Positions 7,548-14,761 of a stretch of 35,451 bases of DNA are shown one piece after another. The notes below the pieces were generated by a model that worked only from the letters and a program-made list of their open reading frames with translations, did not search any database and was not told where the DNA came from. A program made the translations under genes and the position numbers. This stretch comes from Sulfurospirillaceae bacterium (GTDB lineage: Bacteria > Campylobacterota > Campylobacteria > Campylobacterales > Sulfurospirillaceae), in the NCBI GenBank assembly GCA_028705785.1, contig JAQWCT010000003.1, forward strand, positions 1 through 35,451, in the 5' to 3' direction. Each line of letters begins with the position of its first letter. Within the stretch, counting starts at the first letter, position 1.

Positions 7548-8549
7548 ATGTTTGAATTAACAAAAGGCGAAATGAAAATTTTGTTTGAATATGACAACAT
7601 AGAAGAATTAAGAGAAACCTTAGATGCTTTAGAAAAAAAACTTTTTCAAGTTGAAAATATTAATCCTTCACGATATTGTAGTTTTCAAGAATTAGAAACA
7701 CATTTTATAGCACATAAACGAAAGTTAGAAAAAGTTGGAGATAGTAGTTTTAGAATGTATTTAGCGACATTTAACAAGCTAAAAGACTTTTTTCAAGATA
7801 AAAGTATTTGCGAATTAAGATATCAAGATGTTGAGGATTTTCAACAATATCTAAAAAGTAAAAAAATAGGAAATACGACTATAAACAATCATTTAACATA
7901 TTTTAAAATGTTTATGGATTTAGCTGTTAAAAAAGAAATAATAGAAAAAAATATAGTTATTGGGTTTGATACATTAAAACAAGTTAAGCCAAAAAAAGAA
8001 AATTTCATCGATGAAGAAATTGGAGTTTTAATAAACTATAAATGGGATGATTATGTTTATAATCAAATTTTTAAAATTTTAGCCTTAACTGGAATGCGAA
8101 TTCATGAGGTTTTATCAATCTCACAAAATGATATAAAAACAGATGAAAAGGGAATAGTTTATATAGACTTACCAAAATCAAAAACTGAAAATGGTTATAG
8201 AAAAATACCTCTTCACAAAGATTTTCCAACTGTTATTTTTCCTCTTTTTATCAAACCTGAAAAACAAAATTTTATAGATTTCACTGATTCAATTGGTAGA
8301 AGAATAAATAGAAGAATTCATCAAGTGATTAAAGACAAAGGAAAAACTTGCCACACATTTAGGGGGACATTTATTCAAAAATTATCTAATTTATTTCCAG
8401 AAAAAATTAATATAGTTCAAGAAATAGTGGGGCATTCAAAAGGGTCTAAATCTTTAACTTTAGACACATACAGCAAAGAATTTTATTTAGAAACAAAAAA
8501 AGAAATGATTGATAAAGTAAGCTATAAAGATTTAATTTTTAAAAGATAA
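7548..8549 (+). CDS. int: Tyrosine recombinase/integrase, core-binding and catalytic part
   Basis: 333 residues from ATG 7548. A SAM-like core-binding domain (residues ~45-135) precedes the catalytic domain with all expected residues: Arg184 (LTGMRIHEV), Lys212 (SKTENGY), His269 and Arg272 (HTFR), His296 (EIVGHSKG) and nucleophile Tyr308 (LDTYSKEF). GAGGAG at 7533-7538 makes the 7548 start usable, but the frame is open upstream to the att core, and the full protein of the circular form would be 462 residues. The short form lacks the N-terminal DNA-binding-like domain. The gene's last bases are part of an inverted repeat (8534-8574). It would catalyse recombination between attP and the tRNA attB. 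Confidence 0.93.
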   Translation: MFELTKGEMKILFEYDNIEELRETLDALEKKLFQVENINPSRYCSFQELETHFIAHKRKLEKVGDSSFRMYLATFNKLKDFFQDKSICELRYQDVEDFQQYLKSKKIGNTTINNHLTYFKMFMDLAVKKEIIEKNIVIGFDTLKQVKPKKENFIDEEIGVLINYKWDDYVYNQIFKILALTGMRIHEVLSISQNDIKTDEKGIVYIDLPKSKTENGYRKIPLHKDFPTVIFPLFIKPEKQNFIDFTDSIGRRINRRIHQVIKDKGKTCHTFRGTFIQKLSNLFPEKINIVQEIVGHSKGSKSLTLDTYSKEFYLETKKEMIDKVSYKDLIFKR

Positions 8550-8722
8550 TAATTCAAGTTTTATCTTTAATTTTAAATCGCGAATATTAGCGGCAGAACA
8601 TGTTGTTTTATTGATTCTGAATTTAGATTCAATATTGTTCATGGTGAGTCTATAGCCAAGGAATTCAACATATTATTTATTACTATCAAATGTGAATAAC
8701 AGAAAACATTTTTAGCAGAAAA
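8534..8722 (+). repeat. Left arm of a ~188-bp inverted repeat flanking the relaxase module
   Basis: Bases 8534-8574 are a perfect 41-base reverse complement of 10891-10931. Bases 8676-8722 match the reverse complement of 10745-10791 over 47 bases with one mismatch. The sequence between these blocks is recognisably related but diverged. The outer end overlaps the last codons of the integrase gene. Confidence 0.88.
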
Positions 8723-8764
8723 CACCGTTTTAATACCTCCGATTTTTTTGTGTTTACACAAAAA

Positions 8765-8839
8765 AACACCATAGGAAACAAACAAAGTTTTAAAAGAACG
8801 CTAGTGATTTTAAAACTTCGTTTGTTCCTATTAGGTGTT
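8765..8839. repeat. Long imperfect hairpin, candidate oriT
   Basis: The left arm 8765-8795 (AACACCATAGGAAACAAAC, then AAAGTTTTAAAA) pairs with the right arm 8808-8839 (TTTTAAAACTTCGTTTG, then TTCCTATTAGGTGTT) with only a few mismatches or bulges, around a 12-base loop. Relaxases of the MobV group act on inverted repeats just upstream of their own gene, so this is the best oriT candidate. The nick site is not identified. Confidence 0.6.
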
Positions 8840-8840
8840 A

Positions 8841-8870
8841 TTGTTATAAACGAAATTTGCTATCTATAAT
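8841..8870 (+). promoter_or_regulatory. Relaxase gene promoter
   Basis: TTGTTA (8841-8846), 18 bases, TATAAT (8865-8870) precedes the relaxase start. It directly abuts the long hairpin, so relaxase bound at an oriT there could repress its own synthesis. Confidence 0.65.
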
Positions 8871-8901
8871 TAAATTACAAAAATTTAATTAGGAGAAAAA
8901 A

Positions 8902-10533
8902 ATGGCAAATTCAACATTCCTTTGTAAAGAAATAAACTTTACAAAAACTGGCAAAGCGGGCAAAAACGGTATAAACAAAAACAGCTATATTCAACTTTTA
9001 AAGAGTATTTTACACTCTTTAAGAATTGAAATGGAAGAAAAAAATATACATATTATTAATTCAAAAACACATGAAAATATAATTTATACGGATGAAAAAA
9101 TATATTTTGATAACAAAGAAATTATTGAATTGATAGAGAAAGAAATTGCTGAAAATATAAAAAAATATGAAAATATAGACGACAAAGAAAACAGATTAAA
9201 AATCTTAAAACAGTTTCAAGATGCTAAATCTGCGATAGCAAAAAAGACAGATATTAAAACATTAGATAAATTATTAGACGATAATTTAGACACTACAGAA
9301 TTATTGAAAAAATTGAATTTGGTAAATGATAAAAGAACAATAAAAACTTTAGAAAACTATATTACATTAAAAAAAGAAAGAGACGAAATTAAAACAGAAA
9401 CGAGGGCTTATCAAAATCAAACTTTAGTAAAAGAAATTATTTTTAAAATTCCAGAAGGACAAAGTTTAAATATAAAAAATGAAGACTGGATTACTCTACA
9501 AAATAATTTTTTAAAAAACTATTTTAAAGAATATAAGCTACATTTTTCAGCAATTCATTGTGATGAAGGAACAGAGAACAAATCACATCTTCATATGTTT
9601 TTAAGTGGTTTTAACCATATTAAAAATGATTTTGATATCAATGAAAAGATATTTAGCGATATGAATAAAAAGTATAGTTTGAATTTAGATTACAACAAAG
9701 TAGAAGACCACAAAATAGCTATGCGAAAGTTTCAAGAAGATTTTTATGATTTCTTTAATAAAGAATTAAAATTATTAAATTACAAAGACAAAATAGAACT
9801 AAAAACATACACAACAGAAGACGAAATCAAAAAAAGATTAAAAATTAAAAAAGAGGACAACTTAACGATTACACAAAAACACACTAAGCTAATTAATCAA
9901 AAAATTAGCGAAACATTGGAAAAAATGGAAGGTGAAAAACCAAAAATTCTAAAAAGTGAAGTTAAAGAAAATTCTACTTTTTTAAATAAAAAAACATATA
10001 AATTAGAACTTGAGACAGAAACAAAAGAAGAAATGAAAAAAGTTGTTGATAGTATTAAAAACTATTCAAAAATATCTAATTTTGTAAAAGATTTAGAAAA
10101 AGAAAAACAAGACGCTAATAATAAATATTATATATTAAAAAGTGATGCTACTAATAAAATAAATTACTTAACAAGCAAAGAAGACGAATTACTATTAAAA
10201 GTTAAAAAACTACAAAATGAATTAAGCGACACATTAAAATATAAAAATGAAATTGTAAAAATAGAAGAAAAAAACAAAATTCTAAAAGATGTATTAGAAA
10301 AAAACACACATATTAAAATTTCTGATACTGATATAGATAGCAATTTAGATAACACGATTACACAAAAAAGAAATATAAAAGATGAAGAAGATAAGAAATT
10401 TATAGCAGAAGAACTAAAAAGAATAAAGGACGAAAGAGAAAAACTAGCTAAACAAGAAGAAACACCACAAAGAGACATTAAAGACGAATTTGAAGAATTT
10501 AAAAGAAATAGAAAAATAGAAAAAAATAAGTGA
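8902..10533 (+). CDS. MobV/Pre-like relaxase (mobilization protein)
   Basis: 543 residues, very rich in Lys and Glu. The key feature is the histidine and acid motif at residues 219-231, HCDEGTENKSHLH, which matches the HxDE...HxH metal-binding motif of MobV/Pre relaxases, although it has a longer insert than the usual version. The N-terminus resembles the start of this family only loosely. Residues ~385-543 are predicted coiled coil, again as in MobV proteins. AGGAG at 8891-8895 sets the ATG at 8902. It should nick one strand at oriT and pilot the element into a recipient using a helper's conjugation apparatus. A Tyr nucleophile is not confidently assignable. Confidence 0.78.
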   Translation: MANSTFLCKEINFTKTGKAGKNGINKNSYIQLLKSILHSLRIEMEEKNIHIINSKTHENIIYTDEKIYFDNKEIIELIEKEIAENIKKYENIDDKENRLKILKQFQDAKSAIAKKTDIKTLDKLLDDNLDTTELLKKLNLVNDKRTIKTLENYITLKKERDEIKTETRAYQNQTLVKEIIFKIPEGQSLNIKNEDWITLQNNFLKNYFKEYKLHFSAIHCDEGTENKSHLHMFLSGFNHIKNDFDINEKIFSDMNKKYSLNLDYNKVEDHKIAMRKFQEDFYDFFNKELKLLNYKDKIELKTYTTEDEIKKRLKIKKEDNLTITQKHTKLINQKISETLEKMEGEKPKILKSEVKENSTFLNKKTYKLELETETKEEMKKVVDSIKNYSKISNFVKDLEKEKQDANNKYYILKSDATNKINYLTSKEDELLLKVKKLQNELSDTLKYKNEIVKIEEKNKILKDVLEKNTHIKISDTDIDSNLDNTITQKRNIKDEEDKKFIAEELKRIKDEREKLAKQEETPQRDIKDEFEEFKRNRKIEKNK

Positions 10534-10744
10534 TAGAGGATGGATGGATAGATTATTAAATTATGAATAATTTAAAATCTATCTTTTTAGGATATGGTAA
10601 GTTAATAAAAACTATCTAAAACTATCAAAAAACACTAAAAAACCATAGCAGGTTATATCTGCTAATAGTTTTCTATTGTTTTATCTTTTTTAGTGTGTTT
10701 TTGTGGTTTTAAAGTATGATTTGAATTCTGATGCTATAAATTTC

Positions 10745-10931
10745 TTTTCTGCTAAAAATGTTTTCTGTTATTCACATGTGATAGTAATAAACACTATTGA
10801 ATACTGATGCTACAGCAGACTTACATGATAATAAACATAAATCTAAATCTAAATAAACAACTTCTTTTGCTGCTAAATGGTTTTATTTCCAAAATTAAAG
10901 ATAAAACTTGAATTATTATCTTTTAAAAATT
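10745..10931 (-). repeat. Right arm of the ~188-bp inverted repeat
   Basis: Partner of 8534-8722. The outermost 41 bases (10891-10931) are a perfect reverse complement and the innermost 47 (10745-10791) match with one mismatch. The inner block contains TTCACATGTGAT. The pair could fold the relaxase module, act as recombination substrates, or be protein-binding sites. Confidence 0.88.
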
Positions 10932-10934
10932 GAT

Positions 10935-11086
10935 GGAAAACGATACCTTCTGAATTATGCATACTGAATTAGATAACAAGTAATATCAACTATTTAGTAT
11001 TAGCTACTTTCACATGTAGATTAATATGAGTCTTAATATAACTGCGTCTATCGACTTGTTATATTAAGAAGATACTATCGTTTTCC
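10935..11086. repeat. Nested inverted repeats, possible origin or structured RNA
   Basis: Three nested complementary pairs are visible. GGAAAACGATA (10935-10945) pairs with TATCGTTTTCC (11076-11086). ATAACAAGT (10973-10981) pairs with ACTTGTTAT (11054-11062). TCTTAATATAAC (11031-11042) pairs perfectly with GTTATATTAAGA (11058-11069) around a 15-base loop. The second and third pairs share the same right-hand bases and so are mutually exclusive, which would allow a switch between two folds. Confidence 0.65.
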
Positions 11087-11138
11087 ACTTTTTTATGATC
11101 TATAATTAAAAAATCAAAACTAAAAAGGAAAAACAGAA

Positions 11139-11699
11139 ATGAAAAAAACAGAAGTTTATAGTGTTATAAACAATTATATATTCGATTATTTGACTACTTT
11201 TAGTAGGAAAAACTTATATTTAATAGTAAATAGTGGAAAAGTAGTAATTGAGAGTGAAGGATTTAATTTTTGTAGAAAATTAAAAGAAGAAAATAGATTA
11301 AAAGATTTTAATTCAAAAGATTTAAAAAATATTATTGAAAAAATTTATCTTTATATTATTCAAAATCAAAAAGAACTATTTGAAAAATATGGAAATGGTG
11401 GAAGGTATAAAAACAAAGTTTTAAATTGTAAAACACTAAAACAAAAACAAAAAATCAGCGGTGAAACAACAGCTAAAATCAATAGTCAAAAGAAACAAAA
11501 TTTAGTAGTTAAAACAATAGAAAACTTATTAAAAACACAGCAAAAAATAACTATCAAAGCTATTTGTAGTGTTTCAAAATTAGATAATAAAACTGTTATT
11601 AAATACTATCAAAATTTAAAAAATGAAATAAAATTACATAATTCAAAAATCAAAATTTTCAATAAAGAAATTGATAAGTTTTTAAAAGAACTTTTTTAA
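11139..11699 (+). CDS. Unrecognised element protein, possible DNA-binding regulator
   Basis: 186 residues, Lys/Asn/Ile-rich, not recognised. The C-terminal third (KTIENLLKTQQKITIKAIC, then SVSKLDNKTVIKYYQNL) reads like a helix-turn-helix with a recognition helix in SKLDNKTVIKYY, so a DNA-binding role is plausible. AAAAAGGAAAAA precedes the ATG. It lies between a set of inverted repeats and the integrase 5' piece, whose start is 52 bases downstream. It could be a replication, excision or control factor. Function is inferred from position only. Confidence 0.6.
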   Translation: MKKTEVYSVINNYIFDYLTTFSRKNLYLIVNSGKVVIESEGFNFCRKLKEENRLKDFNSKDLKNIIEKIYLYIIQNQKELFEKYGNGGRYKNKVLNCKTLKQKQKISGETTAKINSQKKQNLVVKTIENLLKTQQKITIKAICSVSKLDNKTVIKYYQNLKNEIKLHNSKIKIFNKEIDKFLKELF

Positions 11700-11712
11700 T
11701 AGTTGCGTTATA

Positions 11713-11729
11713 CTGCTATGACGACTTTT
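11713..11729 (+). repeat. 17-bp arm-type repeat, right copy
   Basis: Exact direct repeat of 7343-7359 (CTGCTATGACGACTTTT). It overlaps a possible -10 box (TATACT, 11709-11714) ahead of the integrase 5' piece, so integrase bound here could also repress its own promoter. Confidence 0.7.
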
Positions 11730-11750
11730 TAATGGGGAACAGGTGAAAAA

Positions 11751-11897
11751 ATGACGATTTCAATGAACGAAATACAATTTAAAAAGATACTAAACACCGC
11801 CGTAGCCGATGTTTTGAAAGGTTTAGGGTTTAATGAAAAAGGGAAATTGGTAAATTCCCCCTCTGCCCGCCATTACATTTTTAACCCCGTATTTTAG
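11751..11897 (+). CDS. 5' piece of the split integrase gene, int(N)
   Basis: A 48-residue frame starting MTISMNEIQFKKILNT, with AGGTG at 11741-11745 as ribosome site. Its codons 36-41 (SPSARH) are the right attachment core. After the core it runs 7 codons into chromosomal DNA and stops at TAG 11895-11897. If the element is excised, the frame continues through the core into 7284-8549 with no stop, giving a 462-residue integrase (41+88+333). So it is the true start of the integrase gene, cut off by integration. Whether the 48-residue peptide does anything itself is unknown. Confidence 0.8.
   Translation: MTISMNEIQFKKILNTAVADVLKGLGFNEKGKLVNSPSARHYIFNPVF
11856..11873 (+). repeat. Right attachment core (attR)
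   Basis: TCCCCCTCTGCCCGCCAT, identical to the tRNA-Ser 3' end at 7266-7283. It marks the right boundary of the element. Immediately inside it lies int(N). Confidence 0.93.
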
Positions 11898-12022
11898 GCA
11901 TTTGCGAAGCACCTATTTCTCACTGTGACCAAATCGTGCCCAAAACTATGCTACAAGATTTAAAAATACGGCTTTTCATCTGTATCTCTCTTTACATGTA
12001 AGGATGAAATTAAATTTTCCTA
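11874..12022. other. Chromosomal flank right of the element
   Basis: Apart from the tail of int(N), no gene is seen. AACCCC...TAGGCA near 11883 and AAAACTATGCTA at 11942-11953 echo the element's left end (AACCCC...TAGGCA near 7294; AAAACTATGCTA at 7384-7395). This may be a decayed remnant of an earlier related insertion at the same tRNA. A TTTACATGTAA palindrome lies at 11991-12001. Confidence 0.35.
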
Positions 12023-12283
12023 TTAATAAATATCTCCTCTATTGTCACCATCTAGCATTAATATAACCAATTCATTATCAATAATATCGTAGACAAATCT
12101 ATAATTATTGATTCTTAGCCTATAAAAGGGGGAGTTAGATAATTTTTTAATGTCCAATAATGAATTTGGGAAAGGATTGTTTTTTAAAATTTTGAGTTTA
12201 GAATCTATATTTTCTTTATCTTTTGGGTTTCTTTTTTCAATAAACTTGATAACATTTTTTTTGAAAATAAGTTTATAAGTCAT
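12023..12283 (-). CDS. RelE/ParE-family toxin
   Basis: 86 residues. The pattern MTYKLIFKKNVIKFIEKRNPKDKENI, LKNNPFPN and FYRLRINNYRFVYDI is that of RelE/ParE toxins; the RLRINNYRFVYDI strand carries the conserved basic residues. Members are either ribosome-dependent mRNA endonucleases or gyrase poisons, and sequence alone does not separate these here. The ATG overlaps the antitoxin stop by one base (TAATG), a normal coupled arrangement with the antitoxin first. Confidence 0.88.
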   Translation of the reverse strand: MTYKLIFKKNVIKFIEKRNPKDKENIDSKLKILKNNPFPNSLLDIKKLSNSPFYRLRINNYRFVYDIIDNELVILMLDGDNRGDIY

Positions 12284-12510
12284 TATAGAACATACTCTTC
12301 AAAGTCATCTCTTTTCCCATTTTTAAAATCATTTGATACTGTTTTCAATTCTGACAAAGTCTCATTTGACACATAGTCAAAGTCTTTAGTTGAAAGTTTT
12401 GCTGTATCAATTTCATTAACAATATCAATTTCATTTTTTGAAAAATGGCTGAGTAACCATTGAAATTTATCAAAAGCTGATTCATTAATTTTAAGGGTAA
12501 TTGTTTCCAT
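12283..12510 (-). CDS. Type II antitoxin of the RelE/ParE pair
   Basis: 75 residues, acidic, starting METITLKINES, with a beta-strand-like N-terminus and helical rest ending FKNGKRDDFEEYVL, the part expected to wrap the toxin. ATG 12510 is preferred over ATG 12516 because AAAGG lies directly against the latter and six bases from the former. It is followed by the toxin gene with a one-base overlap. The pair sits just outside the right end of the integrated element and is not between the att repeats. Confidence 0.82.
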   Translation of the reverse strand: METITLKINESAFDKFQWLLSHFSKNEIDIVNEIDTAKLSTKDFDYVSNETLSELKTVSNDFKNGKRDDFEEYVL

Positions 12511-12762
12511 TGGCATCCTTTAAAAAATAAAATATTGCATAGATTATTCATGATTTTAGAATTCTATTTTGTAAAGATTATAGCAAAAATTGAGTCGATA
12601 TCTTATTGTCATTTTTATATTTTTAAAGGATACAACAATGCTTCAAGTTTTTGATTTTATAAAAGTATGGTAAAAAAATGAAAATTCAAATGCTCGCCAT
12701 ACATCAATACTCGCATCATATAGAAGCTGCTTGCTTTGTGATTGATACCGTATATTTACTTG

Positions 12763-14619
12763 CTAACCTACAACACAATTCCTACCATTGTGCTTTGCTT
12801 GATAGAGAGCTTTATCTGCGCGTTCAAATAACACTTTAACGGTATCATTTTCCTTAAATTCAGCAATACCAAGGCTTATTGTCATACTTTTAATCTCTGT
12901 AAATGTATATTTTTCCACAGCGATTCTTAATTTTTCAGCCAACAATATCGCTGAGTCACGATTTGTTTCTGGACAAATAATCAAAAATTCTTCACCACCA
13001 TAGCGACCCACAATATCACCTTTTCGTAAATTACCTACTAATATTTTTGCCAAAGTTTGCAAAGTGATATCCCCTACGAGGTGCCCATAAGTATCGTTTA
13101 TATGCTTAAAATGGTCAATGTCAAGCATGATAAATGATAAAGGCTGATGATATCGATTTGCTCTTTGCGATTCAAGGTCCATATACTCATCAAGCTTTCT
13201 TCGATTGTATATTCCTGTAAGTTTATCAATTTCTGAAAGTCTTTCGACTTCTTTTTTGGCGGTGATATCATTACCTACTGCCATATAAGAAATAATCTCA
13301 CCATTTTCATCTTTTATGGGGATGATATTTTGCTCTATATAATAAGTGTTGCCATCTTTGCCTATATTTTTCAACTCGCCTTGCCAGTTATTTCCTGATT
13401 CTATAGTATTCCAAAGTTCAGAATAGACTTCATTTGGGGTATCTGGATGGCGAATAACATTGATTTTCTGACCTATTAATTCCTCTTTAGTATATCCATA
13501 TTTTTTTGTAAAAGCACTACTTACTGAGGTGATTATGCTATTTGTTTTTGTTGTGACTGTGAGTACATAAGTATCTATAATATCAGAGAAGCGTTTTAAA
13601 TCTTTATTTACTGAGATAAGGGATTGTTGAAGTTTTGAAGGTGCTATGGAAGCCAATATGGCAAGAGGAATACTAATGATTATACTCAAGAAAATAATAA
13701 TTAAACTGGTTTTGATATTGGACGCCAATAATGTACTTTTGTAGGTATTTTTTGGTTTTAAAATCAATATCGCCTTATCTTCATTATCCAAGATATCATT
13801 TAATGGAAAGCTATAAAAGGCTTCTCCTTTATTTTCTCCTGCTAATATTTTTTGGGCTTCTGCTGGAAACTCATCGTATAATCTAATATTGGAATTAGTA
13901 TAGCGCGACCATGAATACTGATCGTTGGGGTGTAGGATAAAATAACCATCTTTATCAATGATAAAATGATCAAAACTGGTTGATTTTTTCAAACCATTAA
14001 TCATTTCGGCGGCAAGTAGATTAACAATCACCATTCCAACAAATTTATTTTCTTTAAAAATAGGTTGAGCCACCCTAAAAGTAGGTTTATAGGGAACTTC
14101 TATCTTGCCGTTTTCAATATTAAGATCAACGCGCGAATGCCAAATTTTTTGCTCATTCATATGACTTACAATTTGAAAATAATCGCGTTGGCTTTTACCC
14201 TGTAAATTTGATTCTGCTACGATAAAAGGTTTATCATATTTGCTATTTCTATCAACTCGAATCTTCTCATTTCCCTCAGCATCAATAAAGCGAGCTTGCA
14301 TAATAAAGTTATTTGACATAGCAATTGCATAAAAAACACTGGTTAAACTCTCTTTTTTTTCACTTATAGGATTTTTTAAATAGCCATCTAAAGAAGGGTT
14401 GCTGACCAATGCTTTGACAATTTCATCAAATCTTTCTACATCTGGCTTTAGATAATCAAATTTTTTAATCAACCCCACTTCTTGGGAAGCTTTTTCTATA
14501 TTTTTCTGGATATCAATAAGATTCATATTGAAGCCAACAAAAGAACCAAATAATGCCACAAAAATACCAAAAACTATAAAGTAAGTAAAAAATATCAATT
14601 TAAAATTTTTATTTATCAT
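12763..14619 (-). CDS. Membrane-bound diguanylate cyclase (dCache-PAS-GGDEF)
   Basis: 618 residues. A first membrane helix (~8-30) is followed by a periplasmic Cache-type sensor (~35-300, with ARFIDAEGNEKIRVDR and FIIDKDGYFILHPN), a second helix (~308-330), a PAS domain (~345-455) and a GGDEF domain (~460-618). The active motif GGEEF is at 541-545 and the product-inhibition site RxxD (RKGD) lies five residues before it, so the enzyme should be active and feedback-inhibited. It makes cyclic di-GMP from two GTP in response to an external ligand and a PAS signal. A minus-strand TATAAT at 14643-14648 is a likely -10 box. It is divergent from a motility gene. Confidence 0.93.
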   Translation of the reverse strand: MINKNFKLIFFTYFIVFGIFVALFGSFVGFNMNLIDIQKNIEKASQEVGLIKKFDYLKPDVERFDEIVKALVSNPSLDGYLKNPISEKKESLTSVFYAIAMSNNFIMQARFIDAEGNEKIRVDRNSKYDKPFIVAESNLQGKSQRDYFQIVSHMNEQKIWHSRVDLNIENGKIEVPYKPTFRVAQPIFKENKFVGMVIVNLLAAEMINGLKKSTSFDHFIIDKDGYFILHPNDQYSWSRYTNSNIRLYDEFPAEAQKILAGENKGEAFYSFPLNDILDNEDKAILILKPKNTYKSTLLASNIKTSLIIIFLSIIISIPLAILASIAPSKLQQSLISVNKDLKRFSDIIDTYVLTVTTKTNSIITSVSSAFTKKYGYTKEELIGQKINVIRHPDTPNEVYSELWNTIESGNNWQGELKNIGKDGNTYYIEQNIIPIKDENGEIISYMAVGNDITAKKEVERLSEIDKLTGIYNRRKLDEYMDLESQRANRYHQPLSFIMLDIDHFKHINDTYGHLVGDITLQTLAKILVGNLRKGDIVGRYGGEEFLIICPETNRDSAILLAEKLRIAVEKYTFTEIKSMTISLGIAEFKENDTVKVLFERADKALYQAKHNGRNCVVG

Positions 14620-14724
14620 GCTAAAAAACCTATTTTATTTTTATTATATCTTAAAAAATTAAGCAATACTCTAGCAAGTTGTTCAAAAAAATATTTTTGT
14701 GATTTTCTACAAAATACTTTATTT

Positions 14725-14732
14725 GCCGATAT
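14725..14732 (+). promoter_or_regulatory. FliA (sigma-28)-type -10 element
   Basis: GCCGATAT at 14725-14732 is close to the flagellar sigma-28 -10 consensus GCCGATAA. It lies 29 bases before the ATG of the motility-protein gene. A matching -35 is not clear-cut. Confidence 0.55.
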
Positions 14733-14761
14733 AGTATTAACTCTTATATAAGGAGTAAACA

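Larger units (their letters stand above)
8550..8901. other. Non-coding structured region upstream of the relaxase gene
   Basis: No gene is seen in these 352 bases. They hold most of the left inverted-repeat arm (to 8722), a T/A-rich palindrome (TTTTTTTGTGT at 8743-8753 with ACACAAAAAA at 8756-8765) that may end integrase transcription, the long hairpin at 8765-8839, and the relaxase promoter. Confidence 0.75.
10534..11138. other. 605-base non-coding structured region of the element
   Basis: No gene is seen. From left to right: an inverted repeat with arms AAAAAACACTAAAAAA (10627-10642) and TTTTTTAGTGTGTTTTT (10686-10702) around a smaller stem, which may terminate the relaxase transcript; the right arm of the large inverted repeat (10745-10931); and a nested set of shorter inverted repeats (10935-11086) ahead of the next gene. 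TATAAT at 11101-11106 is a likely -10 box for that gene. Confidence 0.75.
7266..11873 (+). mobile_element. 4.6-kb integrative mobilizable element in tRNA-Ser(GGA)
   Basis: The element is bounded by the 18-bp att repeats. In order it holds the main part of a tyrosine integrase, a structured region with a long hairpin, a MobV-like relaxase gene, a second structured region, a gene for an unrecognised DNA-binding-like protein, and the 5' piece of the integrase at the right end. Composition is far more AT-rich than the surrounding core genes, and the chromosomal palindrome YTACATGTAR is absent from it. There are no conjugation (type IV secretion) genes, so transfer would need a helper element. No cargo gene such as a resistance gene is recognised. 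Confidence 0.88.

Noticed and set aside
10164..10478. Minus-strand frame of 104 codons inside the relaxase gene
   Set aside because: A low-complexity Ser/Phe/Leu mirror of a Lys/Glu-rich coding region; no independent signals.
10771..10785. TTCACATGTGAT as another copy of the chromosomal palindrome
   Set aside because: It differs at the flanking positions (CACATGTG rather than TACATGTA) and belongs to the element's inverted repeat.
12345..12551. Alternative 68-codon frame over the antitoxin gene
   Set aside because: It overlaps the antitoxin in another frame; the antitoxin has the ribosome site and the coupled toxin.
12664..12834. Plus-strand frame MKIQMLAIHQYSHH... ending inside the cyclase gene
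   Set aside because: It has no clear ribosome site, overlaps the 3' end of a strongly supported gene on the other strand and shows no family resemblance.
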